Below, in pieces: positions 1 through 14,500 of a DNA stretch of 64,000 nucleotides. The position numbers and the translations under genes are program-made. The notes beneath the pieces are model-generated. The model saw only the letters and a program-made list of their open reading frames with translations. It made no database searches and was not told where the DNA came from. Position 1 is the first letter of the stretch; each line of letters starts with the position of its first letter. This stretch comes from Salvator merianae (lineage: Eukaryota > Chordata > Lepidosauria > Squamata > Teiidae): NCBI GenBank assembly GCA_003586115.2, contig QVOM02000034.1, forward strand, positions 139,414,334 through 139,478,333. The letters run 5' to 3'.

Positions 1-3000
1 GTTTTTCTCACCTAATTTTTCAGACCTAGTTTTTCAGACCTAGTTTTTCCTCCTCTAGGTCACCGCTATATGCTCAGGCAGAGCCAAGTATTCTTGATAT
101 GGTCTTAAATCGTGACTTCGCAAGTATCCTGTTATCTGCTTCCTAAAGCTCTATTTTTTTTTCTTACCATACAGCAGTGAATCCTATAACATGAGGTGCT
201 TAATAAGAAAACATGCTAAGGGGAGCAACAGGCTTCAGTATGAATCTAAGTTTATGGAAACTGAGGGAAGCCCTGTAATTTTAATTCTTTTAAACTGCTG
301 TTTGTGTGCAGGCAGAGGCAGCACACAGTGAAAGGAGCACCAGGGACTTAGCAGGACAATCAGCACATGGAAACTAAAAAGCATTCTGTACATGCACACA
401 CTAAAAAGTAGTCTACACTCACTCATGAACCCAATCCTCAATCTCCAACCACAGCACACAAGCAGAAGCACATAAGAGAACACAAATCCAGTCCAAACCC
501 CAGCAAAACACTCAGCTGCACTAAGCACCTCCCTCACTGCACAAAATCAAGTGGGAAAATGGCTGCTGAATTAAGAAAAAGTTGGCAGCATGATGCAGGG
601 TTGACCACTAGGTGGCAAAGCACACAATAGGGAGATACAGATTTTTCTTAATGAGAGGTATAGTCACATTTTGCTAGACATGCAAAAACACAGTATCAGA
701 GAATACATTATAGAAGGTTACGAAGCTAGAATACAGGGAATGCTATGCAGTCTATAAGGAGCAGTAAGAGTTGGGGCTGAGGGTGAAGCTGTGAGGTACA
801 GTCTGTTGCATCACACTTTATTCTATTCCTAAGTGATCCTTTATTTTTTGAAGCCCTCCTGCATGAGTCCTAGAAGGGCTAATTCACTGCATGTTACCAG
901 TGGTTAAGATCACCACGCTGGACCCCATTCAATGCAAAACAAGGACAATTAAATCTTTGCACTGAAGCAACATGTTGGCTTATTGATAAGAAGCCCTATA
1001 CTTCAACAGTCACCCCTCCTGTCCAAGTCCAGCTTCTCAATCCTATCTAAACATTCCCTTATCTTCCCCCCTTCTTTTCCCCAAGCCTGGACCTTGGAGA
1101 GTGTACCACAATACAGACAGGCATTTATCCATCATCCCTTATCTCACTGTACCGTGAGAATCCAGGGTCGATGAGGTAAGCTGGAAGGCCTCACAGCCTG
1201 CACAGACAAAGATGGCAACACAGATGCCACTCTCACATCATTACATAGATTATTATTTCTTTTTACCATAGCACTGGATAATAGCGTCATGATGTGTCAC
1301 AGGGTGGAGAGACCTCCTGCCATGTCACATGCGTCAGCACACTGCCATCTCCCTAACCTTCCAGTTACAGTTGTGTTGCTGTGTGACTAGGTTGGCAGAG
1401 GTGGCTGAGATCCATTCATTCTAGCTTGCTCATCATCTTTTGATAAATCAGTTCCAGCTTCATCCTTCCGGATCATGCACAAATGTGTTTGTTTTAGGAA
1501 CTTCAAATGTGTGAAACCGGGTGTCAAAACCTCATAGACCTTGCACTTGATCCCATCCAATCATGCACCATTCATTTTGGCTTGTCTGGTAGACCCCATG
1601 GAATACTATCATAGCGTAACAACTGACCAACATATTGCAACAAGCAGTAATATGTTGGTTCGTTGTTAAAAAACTGTTATATAATTCAAAGCACAATACT
1701 ATATACTTCATAGCAGCCCTTACTATTCTAGTGTTCCAGCTTCTGCCAGACTCCCAGAACAGTTATTCTCTAAACCTTCCTTCCTTGTCTGCCTTATGCC
1801 TGAATACAGTAACATCAAATAGTTAGCCATGTTGCATCATAAGCCCTTCCTTGGGAATGTTGGATGGTGAACATGTCTGGATGGAATCAAATGCAAGGTC
1901 AATGAGATCTTGGTGCCTGGTTTCTGACATTTAAAGTATGATAAGGCTTTGTCCAACACAACATATTGGGTTTTTTAATCCTTTCTGAAAGCAAACTATA
2001 CAGGCATTGTCCTGGAAATACAACATCCATTTACCCCTTTATGTAGAGTCATACCTGAGGAGAGGTCCTTTTGGATAAACATCTGAAGACATCGGAACAA
2101 CAAACTGGCTAAATAGAAACTAGATACATACGTTGAAGTCTTTAAGCCTTTTTCCCCCAGAGGAAATATATAGATAGTTAGAAATATGTACATGTACTAC
2201 CGTAACCACATCTAAGCATGGTTTTACCACTTCAAGAGCATGAGTGCAATAGCTCAGGTTTCAAAAGAAAAAGAAAAGAAAAAAAAACAGTATGAAGACA
2301 AGTTTCCATCAAACTTGAGAGAAACTGTGTCAAAACTCTTGTAGGAAAAATCGTTATTGGAACTTTACCCTGAAGTAGTTGAATTTAGCTTCTGATTGCC
2401 TAAAATGTTCAAGGATGTAACAGAGCTAGCTTCAGGTGGCATTGAGTTAAACTATTTAGACTTATCTTCATCTAATTGTGCAAAAACATAAAATGCTGTT
2501 TTGGTTCATAATGAACCTAAACTGACATTTGTGGTAGACCGTTTGTCCCCAAATATAGAACTTACTGTTCAACAAACAGTTCATAGCATCCCTCCCATGC
2601 ACCCCGGCTTCCCCCAAATTGTGTCTCAGCTCCCCCCTTCCCTGTTGCACCCTGCCTTCCCATGGATCTTGCCGTGAAACTATTATTCCTTCAACAGTCT
2701 TTAGTACGTGTTATTCTCCTTCATTCACATGTCTTTGAAACTACCACACAAGCACCAATCTGTTAGCCACATTTGAGAGTCTCCCTGCGCTTTGGATTGC
2801 AGGGTCTATCAAGTAAGACAAGACAGAGGGTGAGACCATCTTAACGCTCTCCCTCAGCCTCCTGTCCCTTCCCTACTCTGATGAGATGGAGAGTAACGGG
2901 CCCAACTTATCAGGAAACTGATTAAGGAGATGCGAGGCAGTAACATTTTCAGGAGAAACACAGGAGTGCTCAAGTTTAGGATACCTGGAGCAGTGGTCCA

Positions 3001-4615
3001 AGTGCTGTAGCTTACCCCTTATGAATGCAAGAATCAAAAATTGCAGAGATTTCAAAATGTCCATGTTCTCCTTCCATGACTAGAGGTTAATTGTCCTGTG
3101 GTGGTTGCTGGGTTTTTTTAAACAATGCAAGAGTCTGCAGTGAAAGACAGGATGTGTTTTCATGTGCCTTGATAGTTTCAACTTAAACACAACTGAATTT
3201 ACTTGTGAATTGTGACACAATCAGAGGAACAAAACCTGCAAATTTCTACAGTAAACTGTGTTGTAGAAATCAACGGGACCAAACGAAAATCAAGGCAAAG
3301 CTGCAGCTTTATTCTTTACTAGTGCACTAGGGCAACTGTGCCATTAATCAAAAACAATGGAGTCGCACCTTTTGGTTATCAAAACAAAGCTTATATAGAG
3401 GAATACAAAAATGAGCAAATTATAATAGGCATGATTCAAGCATACATATTCATACTCTTGACCAATTATATTCAAAAATATAAAGAAAGTGTAATATCAC
3501 TAACTGGATACATTAGGGCCTCAAATAAGCTGATAACAATTCATCTTATCTATTAGTTCCCGGCACTTCATGCTTAGCTGCGCACATTCTTCTTTTTGCT
3601 CAAGTTGAAATGTACTCTGTATATTGCTCCAAACCCCCATAATCCTCCTCACAAGACTCCATTTTGGCTTCATAGCCCTCACAACTGCATTAAAGGAGGA
3701 AGTCTAGGCTGCTAATGTACTTCCTACATTATTGTAAGCAAACTTGTCCTAAAAAGTAATGATGCCCAATTATCTTGTTGAAAGTTAGTAAAGCAACATA
3801 AATGTTCCAACATCGGATTAACTTGTTTGGTCGCTTCTTCTGTTTCAAGGTAATAGCGTGCCTAATGAAGAAGTGAATTATTTCCCAAATCTGGCAGTTG
3901 TTTAAGTGCCCAAACATGCAATGAGAAATATGTTCTAAAAATATGCATGCCAGTAGCTATTCGTTCACGTGATAGGAAATGAGACATTTTTGAAAACAGA
4001 TAATAGTATGTCCAGAAGGAGGAGGCAAGACCATAGTAAGCCTATGGAAATCACCTGCCAAAGTCAATCAGGAGTAGGAAACAGCAATAAGTTTTCCTTG
4101 GGATAAGATTGCTATGTCCTAGAACACTTCTGATCCCACAATTAGGCGATTTAACAAGGTAAAAGTGGATGCTGTGGGATTTATTCATTCTGTGCACTGC
4201 CTACTGCCTCAGTTTCAGATAGTATTTAGTATTTTCCCAGCTCCAGTGACTTAGCCTTAACCATGTTTATAGCTTCAGGATGTGCACAAATGAAATGTGT
4301 GTGTTTATTTCACCGCTGAAGTGAAAACCCATTTTTTAGCTTCGTTATGAAACCGTAATATTGAAAAAAACTGTTTTTCTCTTTTGCTTTTACAAATAAA
4401 AATACAAACTTCCATTGAAAAAACCCTTTTAATGGGAAACAATACAGCAAAAACATGAATGTTCAATTGATTTTTTTCATTTTCACAAGCAGAAGACTTG
4501 TTTGATTTGATCAAAATTTTGGAAATGAGAAAAACTGTATTTTCATTTCACTGCAAATATCTGCAAATGCAAAATATTTGATCAAATTTGTGAATGCAAA
4601 TTGAATTTTACACAT
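1..4615. other. SUCO intron sequence, no feature recognised
   Basis: This stretch must lie inside SUCO because the gene continues upstream of 8515. It is AT-rich, all frames are short, and I saw no exon matching the known SUCO coiled-coil region and no confident repeat. A missed exon cannot be excluded. Confidence 0.5.
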
Positions 4616-4619
4616 CTCT

Positions 4620-5690
4620 ATTGGGAGAGGCTGGAGTGATCTCCACTGATGCTTCCACAGCCACTGCTACAGATGGTTTGCTTTCTGGTTTGACTTTTTG
4701 GCCTTGTTTGATGTCTGTTGCACCACTTCTATTAGGACTTTGCACTCCCAGATAGTCAACACCTCCACAGTATAAACAGAGTGCCTGTTTGTGTTTTCTG
4801 TTCCCTTTTAATACATGTCAATTTTGCTTAAGGATATCCTTGTGACATTGTGGGATTGTAGTAAAGGCTTTTCTGTTACCTTAAGACTGATGGCAAGACA
4901 AATCCAACATTTTGCTGTGTTTGGTTCTCATGATGCCCTTCCACAGCTCTAATTTCATGACTTTGTCCATCTCAAAAGAGAAGCATCAGGCAACGTTTTC
5001 CCAGGTCTACTACTTTGACTGCCATAATCTAAATTCAGAAGTGTAGCTAGCCACCAATTGTTTGCCGTGTTTCAACTACCTCAGTCTCTGAATGGTATTG
5101 TCCATTTGAGTCAGATCATCGTATTAGGTCTGCAAAACATATATGAAATAATCAAAGTCCTAGGTCTCAAAGTCCTGGGTCTCAGGCCTCCTACCATGGA
5201 TTATTTCCAGGGACCATTGAGCAGCTGCCTCTGTTAATAAGTTCACAGTAAAAGCAATCTTGGCTGGATCATCCAGGAAATCTCAGGCTCACACTTGGTA
5301 GTACATACATAGCTGCAACAGAAATACTGCATCTTGCCAGGATTGCCATCAAAGGGATGGTGCTATCCTTGGTACTTTGGCCTACTGATACAGTCCTTGT
5401 GTTATACCCCAGCCCAGCAGTCAGGGTCCATATGGATATTGTGGCTATGGAACACTGTAAGTGCAGGAGCAGGACGCTGGCTGCACAGAAGGCCTGGGTT
5501 GAGGCATGAGCCCTGGGAGAGCCATTGGTAGCTCTGGCCTGGTGTTCTTGGTACTGCAGGTGCTGAGTCAGGTGTTGGTGGAGGGGCATGCTAATAGTCT
5601 TGGTGGAGCCAGGGCAGATCCTGTGCTGGAGTTGGGGTCACAGGTATGGCACCAGTGTTTGCAGCCAAGGCATAGCCACAGGCATGAATG
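4620..5690 (-). pseudogene. Ty3/gypsy (Sushi-like) gag remnant
   Basis: Read on the minus strand across several frames, this holds the order of a Ty3/gypsy gag. First comes a FDGNPGKMQ-type block near 5340, then an AKIAFTVNLLTEAA-type block near 5250, then a capsid-like stretch, then a degraded zinc-knuckle-like block (LCLYCGG) near 4780. Frameshifts and stop codons separate the blocks, so it is dead. The FDG and 'VNLLTEAAAQW' patterns are typical of Sushi-type gags, the source of the mammalian RTL/PEG10 genes. Limits are approximate and no LTRs were seen. Confidence 0.55.
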
Positions 5691-5699
5691 CTAATCCTG

Positions 5700-7285
5700 A
5701 TACAGTCACTGGAGCTGGATGTTTCTAACTGCTTCTCAGTGAAAACCATTGTTCATTGGGGGGCGTGGACTTCAGAGTCAGGGCAGACATGGACTTCATT
5801 TTCAGACTGAATCCTTTTGAAGAGGTTGGGCTTTGATTTGTAAAGGAACAGAATTGAGGAGGGATTTCACAAACAGTTTATCCTATAAATTCCCCACCTT
5901 CATGCTCCAGCCTCCCTCCCTTCCCTGATTGTGCCCCAGCCTTTTGCCCCATCCCTGATCAGGCCCTGCCATCACCTGGGGCACACACCACTAGGTCCAC
6001 AGGGTACTTAACTGGTCCCCGTGAGTCATCTGCCCTCTGTTATCACTGGCTGCTCAGTCTAGGGAAGACTACAATACCTGGCATCCTCCTCCTGTCCCTG
6101 GCTTATCAGTCTAGGGAAGACCACAACACCTGGAATCCTCCTACTATCACTGGGTGCACAGTTTAGGGAAGACGACTGCCCAGCTTCCTCTTTCTTCAAG
6201 GCCTGCTGTGCATTTTGGAGTGTGCAAAAGCCTCAAATGGGTAGGGAGGTATTATTTGGAGTGTATAAAGCTTTGTATTTTGATGATTGTATTGATGTGG
6301 TTTTTTAATCACCCATTTAATATGCTTGTTTAATAATGAAGAACTTTGTAGCAGCTGTGCTGTCCATGTGATTTCCAGGGCCTAAGTTGGTTGTTCTTAC
6401 AGAGGTGGTCAGGACAGCAGTGTGGGATTTGTTGACAATGTTGTCCAAAGAGAAAATTCCTGTGGGATGGGGGGATCAGGGAGTAGACTCCTTGCTCTCC
6501 TTAATTCTAAAGAAGGATAGGATTGATCTTCAATCTGAAATATTTGAACAGGATCAAAGGTTCCAGATGGAAACCTTGGCCTCTCTATCCTTATGGCTCT
6601 AGAAGCAGCAGGCTTTATGAGCTGCTTAGGGCTTCATGATGCATAATTTAGGTTTTGTCCTATGGGGCAGGATTTTCAGTGTTTGCCCTCTTTTTCTGAC
6701 TGACCCTGGCACCAAATTTTCATCAAGATCTTGGCTTGTCCCTTGAAGTCACTCATGCTGAAGATGATAGCTGCTTGCATGTAGTCAATATTCACATAAA
6801 GACAGATAGGTAGGGGAAGGCCACGTTATATACAGATCAGACTTCTGTTTTAAACAGTTTAAAGTTTTTTAGAAAAAAATTGGAAAATCAATCCAGGGTC
6901 CAAATGTTTTGCAGTTTGGGTGGAAGGCTTGAGGCAGTTGTTTTGATTCTTACAGAAGTCAGATCCTCTGAAGATGGATGTCGTAGCTATGTCCGAAAGT
7001 TTAGGTTCTCAGAAGAACTACAGAACATAGCACAATAGCTCCAAAACTACTAAAAGGGAGATTGAAACTGGCCATGAAAGCCTACATTCTACCTTGAGGC
7101 ATCCTCCTCATTCACCCCCCTAGTTTTGGGAGCCTTGGCATCCTAGCCTTTTTCATTTCATATACATACCGGTGTAACAGCAAAGGCCTATATTGTGATG
7201 ATGATATAAAGTGCTGTTATCTTTAAAAAAAAATGTCTCTTTTCTTTTAGATTCTGTTTCATAAGGTAGGCAGCCAGGCCTAATG
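5700..7285. other. SUCO intron sequence, nothing recognised
   Basis: It contains two diverged copies of a short phrase around 6056 and 6106 (both reading roughly 'cagtctagggaagac') and otherwise only short frames. I see no gene. Confidence 0.45.
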
Positions 7286-7289
7286 AGGC

Positions 7290-7720
7290 TCCTCTGTAAT
7301 GGATCTTTTTACAATCTCTCACAAAAGGAAAATGTCCCACTCTTCCATTTTTGTCAAGAGAATTGCCATAGCTCATATCTCCTGTAGCTATAAATCCCTT
7401 GCTCTAATATGCCTCAACATTTACAAGGCTTTTGATACAGTAGACTATAATTTTCTTCTTGCCGTTTTTAAAAGGATGGCCTCTTTTTATTTTATTTGTC
7501 CAGACAATGTATAGCAACTCCTTTGCTCTACTTCGTGTCAATTTACTTTCTTCTATTTTTAGTTTGGTTGGGGTACTTGACAAGACTGTCTGCTGTTCCC
7601 ACTACTTGTTGCACTCATAATTTAAGTTTTGACAACGTGTTTGTACAAAGATGCAGATTTTAAGGGATATAATTTTGGTAATTACAAGACTAAATTTAGC
7701 CTTTTTGCAGGTGAGCTTGC
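7290..7720 (+). pseudogene. L1-type LINE reverse transcriptase fragment
   Basis: The plus-strand translation shows, in order, ALICLNIYKAFDTVDYNFLL (RT motif with the first catalytic Asp context 'KAFD'), then after a frame change GT.QDCLLFPLLVALII (equivalent of TRQGCPLSPLLFALAIE), then YKTKFSLFA (start of the LFADD box). This spacing is that of L1-clade ORF2 RT domains. Stops and frameshifts show that it is a relic. It lies in a SUCO intron. Confidence 0.6.
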
Positions 7721-7747
7721 AGAACACTTGAAACTCTGCAGGATGAA

Positions 7748-8028
7748 CAAGGAGTAGCAAAAGTGCAGCAGGAATTAATTGTCCAGCTCATCTGCCGTAA
7801 ACTAAACAGTACATGTTCCCATGCTAACTAGCAACCTTGTTTTCCGTTATTCTGTCAGAATCACCACTCGCCCCTTTCTCCATTAAAGCAGAAACACAGG
7901 CTCAGCCATGAGAAGTTCCTTTTTTCGTAGATAACGGAAAACAAGGTATAGCAAAAGAGCAGTATGAATTAACTGTCCAGCTTATCTGCCATAGACTAAA
8001 CAATACATGTTCCCAGGCTGACTAGCAA
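7748..8028. repeat. 87-bp direct repeat pair flanking a 112-bp inverted-repeat insert
   Basis: Copies 7748-7834 and 7942-8028 are both 87 bp and match at about 75 of 87 positions. Between them, CCTTGTTTTCCGTTAT at 7835-7850 is the exact reverse complement of 7931-7946, enclosing about 80 bp. The inverted segment looks like a tiny MITE, or a hairpin arising with the duplication. It has no coding potential. The family is not recognised. Confidence 0.75.
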
Positions 8029-8514
8029 TCAGGGAAATGGTTGAGTCAGTGAGGACTGCAAGCAGACACGGCTGGGGAGAAACCAGCGTGCTGACACTGA
8101 GAAAAAGCAATTGCTAGTTGTTTTTAATGGAAAAAGATCATAGTTGGCAAAGTCAATGTGAATGGAGGTTATCCTTCATTGTACCAAGTGGAGACCTTTT
8201 TCTTTGTTCAGACATTTTTAGGCTTGATGCATTTTTGAAATAAGTTTTTAATTGAATTGAATTTTACCATTTGTTGTATTTTACTATATTTTAATTTGCA
8301 CTTTTACACTGCAGTTGCTCAGAGAGCCTAGTGTGTGTCTGTGCAAATACAGTTAACAAAATGCTTTTGTCAATTAATGCTATGCAATATTAACCAAAAG
8401 GCTTTTGCTGCTAAAAGCATGCTAGCATTACATGTGAATTAGGCTATCAGGTTATGGTTCAGTTGGAATGTTATATTTATGTATAAGTTTAATTTATTTT
8501 TTTTATTTTTTTAG

Positions 8515-11500
8515 GTTTCTGATCGCCAAAGCTACCTTGTGATTTCCTTGATACTCTGTGCCATTTTAGGTTTGGTGCTCTTCATCCAGCGTTGCAAAAA
8601 CAAGTCTCAATTGAATGATGATTACTTATCAAAAATCCCCCAAAGTAACAATTGCCCCAGTCCCAAAAGGCAAGTTATTTCAAATTTACTTAAAGGTTTT
8701 ATATTCATGTAATTTCTTACAACTTTAGTAGTCTTCCATTGTTGACCAAGCCAATCTTTTCTCTAAGCATTTTTTTAACCACACACACAAAAATCAGTGA
8801 CAAGATATTAATAGTAGTAGCTGTCCTTTAGAGGCTAGGAATTTAGTTTGGTGGGATGGCAGTGTTTTCCTTCTGACTCCCAGATCCCTATTTTTGAGCA
8901 AAAATCATCCAATTCATGTACTTAAACATTTCTTCTACCTACCCACTTGTTCTTTCAGCAAAAACTTTCTGACAGTAATGGCAACCAGTCAGTAGAATAG
9001 GTTACCACAGGAGGTGGTGGGTTCTCCTTCACTGGAGGTCTTCAAGGAGAGGCTGGACGGATATCTGTCTGGGATGCTTTAGTGGATCCTGCATTGAGCA
9101 GGGGGTTGGACTCGATGACCCTGGAGGTCCCTTCCAACTCTGTGATTCTGTGAGAGTGAAATCCCACCCTAACTGACATCAGCTTGCTGTGTTCTCCAGC
9201 CCTCCCTTGTGCCCTGCCATCAGAATGTTTATGACCTTCTCCAACTCACATTATTGCAGACATATATTATTTAGTATGATCCATGGCGTCTCTTCCCAGA
9301 ATTCCTAGTGACTGTTTTCAGCAGCTTCATATAGATGTTAAACATTACTAGAACAGATCAAAATCTCGTAGCACACTCCTCATAATTTCCTGGGAATAAA
9401 GATACAAATCTCAAATGCTTTTCTTAACTGGCCTCTTAGGAAGAATATTTTCCTATTCACAAAGCTGGACTATTAACATACTCTAGTTGACAGTGTGAAA
9501 AGGCACTAATAGAAAAAGCAAGAATAAGATGATTGTATATTTCTTTGCCTCTTCCACTTAAGATCATCTGCCAGAGCTGCTGAGACCTAGTCTGAATACA
9601 AATTTTAATGGGCTCAGATAATCACTTTTATAATAATAATTATTTATGGTCCAAGATCAAAAATAGGTAATTAAGTAAAGCTATTTGGCTAATTAAGTTC
9701 ATCTCTTTATATATGCAATAAAATTAGTCTCAATTAATAACATGCACAAATTTTATATAGCTTTGTGACAACTGTTGCATGTTTTGTCACCATATTTCAA
9801 ATACTTGTTCCAGCTCAGAATGTTGCCATTAACTGTTTTATCAGTAATAGTCACATTCAGGTTTTTTTAATCAGTTGCAACAATGTAAATGTAAATACAC
9901 AAGTCCCAGTAGGACAGGTTCTGCTAAACAAGACAGTATCTCAAAAATCTGTTTATTTGATTTTACTCATGTATCAAAATAAAAAGGGGACATGAATAAT
10001 AAAGTGTAAATAATTAAGTAATAAAACTGCAAGATGATAACTACCTTTTAAAAATTAATATAGATGCACAGTGGTTGGATCCTTATCCAAAAAGCTGTGG
10101 AGCCTTACAAACAGGAAGAGTCTTTTTTGTATTTTCATGGCTCACCAAAGAATCAAATTTGTAGTAGATTATAATAGTGAGAACTGCTCACATTCTTCTT
10201 CAGATTGAGAATCTCTCAGTAATGTCTCCAAGGTTTTATTTTCTAATGGTTAATTAGAAATGGCCATCTGAATGGCAGATCAGCGCTTGTCCACCTAGAA
10301 TGCACCAGCAACTTCATACAGTCTACTGTGCTCTTTGTTCGCTTTAACCCAGGGAGCCTAGGCAACAAGGTCTCCAGCAAGGTTATAGTATCTTGGATAT
10401 GTTGTTGGCATATCAGGATAAGAAGGTACAGCCCCTTTCCAGAATCGTAGCTCATTTTAACAGATCAACTTCAACCTCAGCAACCTTTGCTTTGGCAGCT
10501 TTGGTACAGAAAGTCTGCAAGGCTGCAGCCTGAGCTCACCATCCACATTCTCCAGCCACTATTACTTGAACAGATTTTGTTCCCCAGAGGTGGCTTTCAG
10601 GTGCAGGGTCCTGCAACAGGTTGTTGCAGATGCAGTACATAAAGGGAAAGGTGGCACTAATGCTGATGGTCGAGTCCCACTTCAGCTGGAGAGTTTTGAT
10701 GTATCTCACACATAATTCTTGTTCTGACTCCTTCTGGGAATGAAAAGTTGTATTTGTGTCCTCTTGTTCTTACATTCCAGAATGATGTCAGAATCAAGCA
10801 TGCCCCTTTCCCCATTACAGATTTTTCACCTGGAGAATTGTGTCTCTTGTGTATTGCAAGTGGCGCATATTCAAGTAGGGTGAGTTTTGTTGCTCCATCA
10901 AGACTGGAGGAAAGGAGGTAGTACATAGTATGTATTGTATTAGAGTGCCATTCATTGGTCAAGTCTGGAGGAGCAATAGACGTATACGACCTATAACCCT
11001 TTAATTCTGGCATCATTCTAGAATGTACAATCATGTGAGCACATTTCATTAACATGTTTCTTTTTTTCTGACTTATGATTTATCACAATTGAAAAGCACT
11101 TTTCAGTCCTTTCAACTGCAGCCAGTTCTGTTTATCCTTTTGATTGACACGCAAATACGAACATATATTATGTATTCAATACATACACGCTGCCTTGTTA
11201 TTTTCAGTATATGTTTTGTAATTTTATTTTTAAACTTGACACTCGCATTGCAGTTAGAAAGAAGACTGTTAGCATGTTTCCAGTATTTGAATTGTTTTTA
11301 GGTATCCTGTATTCTATTATCATCTGGTCATTAATGAAGAATAATTTTATTCTTCATTAAGCAACATTTTGCACAATTGGTCCTATTTTTAACAGATATG
11401 AGAAGTTCTTAGGCGTGACAGAAAGGAGTGAAGAGTATTTATTTCCTATTTGGGTATGAAATGATTCTGTTTTCACTTGCAGATGTGTTTCTTCCTATGA

Positions 11501-14500
11501 TGATATGAATTTGAAAAGAAGAACCTCTTTTCCACTCACCAGGTCTCAGTCCTTTCAGCTCCACTGCAAAGAAGGTAGAAGTATCAGTAATTTACTACTG
11601 ATCTCTGTAGTTTTGTGAAAATTGCCTAGTGTTCAGATGTAAAATAGCATCCATGCTGTAATAGTACACAGACTCATAATTGTATTTGGCATAGTTCAGT
11701 TTATGATCAAAGGCTGAAAAATTAAGTTTGGATGACCAAGATGACAAGGTTAATTAAAGCTAACATTTGGGTAACTTTTATACTAGAGCATTTCTAGTTC
11801 ACTAAGTGCATCTAACTCAAACTACCCCTTTCTCTAATGGCTTTATAAACCAAAAGAATTTTAACCACTGCTCCAGCTAGTATTTTCAGAGACAAATACG
11901 CTGCTCTGCATTTAAAGTTCAGAAATGTGGCTATTTCAAATAAGCAGTATTTGGTATTTCACTCTTTTGCTGATACTTCCATAATCTTAGAAATATTAAG
12001 TTTTGCAGCTTCATAAGTAAGCAAATAGTTAATCTTTCTATTGTTGCAACCCATCCTGGAACCTTGGAATGAAAGCAGAATATAAATTCATACATACGAA
12101 ACTCCAAAAGACAGTGTTTCCTTCTTCATTAAGAAGCTTTGAACGATCATATTATAGATCTATAAAACTTGCTCAGAAATCAAAAAGAATGAAATCAATT
12201 GCTCTATGGAAAGCCTATGTTTAGAATACATGGCAAATGAATAAAAATCAGTAATACTATAATGAAGTTTACTATCAACAAAGAATGTAGATGAAGCTTT
12301 CCAAAAGCAGATTGCAGATAAGTATGAATGAGTCTTTACAAGGGATTCATGGAGCAGTCTTCTTTTAGGTTACAAATTCTGCCTCACAGGATGGAGGATG
12401 AAACAAAGAGAACAAATCTTTCCAAACCTTATTCTGGCAAATAGGAAATATTTAGTTGAAGTGAAAGGAGGAAGAGGAGTGAGGACATGAAATGTTAAAG
12501 AGTTCCCAATTTTAAGGAAAATTGCCTCTAATGTTTACGTTGGACTTCAGAAAAGCTATTTTCAGACAACTCACGTTAGTGATAAGAAAGATCACTAACA
12601 GGAGAAGAAAGCTTAAGAAGGGAGTTCCTTAAAAAAAAACCTAGTCAAAAGAAAGATCAAGAGCAGTTTCAGTGAGGAGAAAAAACTGAGCCCAGTGTGA
12701 CATAATACTGATCTTAATTATGATCTGAAAATCAAGTGATACACACACAAGAAGTAAAATGAAGTACAGGTCACAAAATGAAGTATAAAGATTACCCAGA
12801 ATTATATGGACGATGTGAGAAAGAATTCCTAGATGTCAAAAGAAAAGGAAAGAAGGAAAAGGAAACAGAAACAGAAAAGGAAAGGAAAAGAAAACAAGTG
12901 TCCAGCTGACAGGAGAAGGTGACAAAATGCTAATAAGTGACAAAAGACTGTACAACTCAACCTCTGTTTTGGGTCAGGTGTCTTCCAACAGCATGGGTTT
13001 CACCAGACACAGGTGGGAAACATGAGGCAGGAATAGAATTTGAGATTTATAGTCTAATTTATCCTGAGTTGAGTTCAAGTCTCCAGAACAAAGAAATTGA
13101 ACCTGAGGGTTCTGAAAGGATCCCCTGTTATTTTTGAGAGATCCTTGAAAATAAGTGAAACTCCAGATGACTGGAGATCATCCAATGCTATCTCTATCTT
13201 CAAAATAAGCCTAGTCCCAGATCCACTTCAGCCTGCTTTACTAAATAGTCTTAGTATGTGGAGTGAAAATAAATTAATATTTGCACTGTTTGGGAGCTCA
13301 ACATCAGGCATTATCCTTCTAACTTTATGGTGCATGACAAGAGAAATAAGAAAAAGATAAGAGAACTAAGGAAAGGGTCTGTGTAGGGACGCTGCAATAC
13401 CATTCAGTTTTTCTCCTTATCCCTCTGTGTTAGCGTTAATAAATTTAATTTTCCAAAACATCTATTGTTACAGAATGGAAACAAAATAGATTCCTGTACA
13501 GCTTCTTAAGCTAGAAGCCAAGGTGTTAGTCAGGAACTTCTTGTGTTACCTTTTAGAATAAGCCCACCAAAAGGTACCAAAGTCAATGCAACATATTATT
13601 GGATGCCATCACTGGGGGTTGAGCCAGAAGGACATAGCAGATAGTTGTATCAAAAACAGCTTTGTAGATCCAATAGAAACAGACATAGACTTTCCTTTGT
13701 CGAATTCTCTGTATCCATCAGCAAGCAAGATTATCTCAGTCTCAGAACTGAATCTTAAGTTGGGTTGGAATAGATTGAGGTAATTTTTTCACTCAGCAAA
13801 GTCCTGCCTCAGAGCCCATTGATGTACTGTACCTTCCTGGAGAATAAGAATTTGGAAATGATGGGCAGCACTTCAATAAGGAAAAGAGAGATTAAAAAGA
13901 GCCAAAATTAAAGTCAACAATAAATATGAACAATAAATGTTGTTGTTGTTGTTTTGAAATATGCCCAAAATGTTTATTGGTTGACTTTCTTCCTCACGAA
14001 TGAAATACAGAAATTGGATGAAAGCTGTCAGTCCCAGTATATTGGCAGGGGGATGTTTATGGAGCTATTCCATACTGCAAAGAGGCCTCCATCATTGTTC
14101 CGCATTTGACTTTTTAGAGCACTTATTAGTTAAGATGGGCAACAGTCAGGCACGTGTAGTTGGTTCGCAAATTGAAACTTACACCATATACAACTAATCT
14201 AAATGGAAATGAAGGTATCTACTAGTATTGCATTCCTTTACTGTGGCATTCTATTTAATAGCAAATATAAGTAGCATTATCAGTAAAGAATTTAGCAAGT
14301 TGGTCACAGTGGGTTACTGTGTTGTCTTTCTCCTCTACCCCAAGAATTAAGATGTAAACGTCTTGTCTTGGAAGAGTATGTAGAAATAGTCTTTTTTTTT
14401 TTCCTTTCAGTGAATCCTGATGACTTGTACATTGTGGAACCCTTGAAGTTTTCCCCAGAAAAAAAGGTATTTGGTTATAAATGAACTTGCTCCAAGCACT

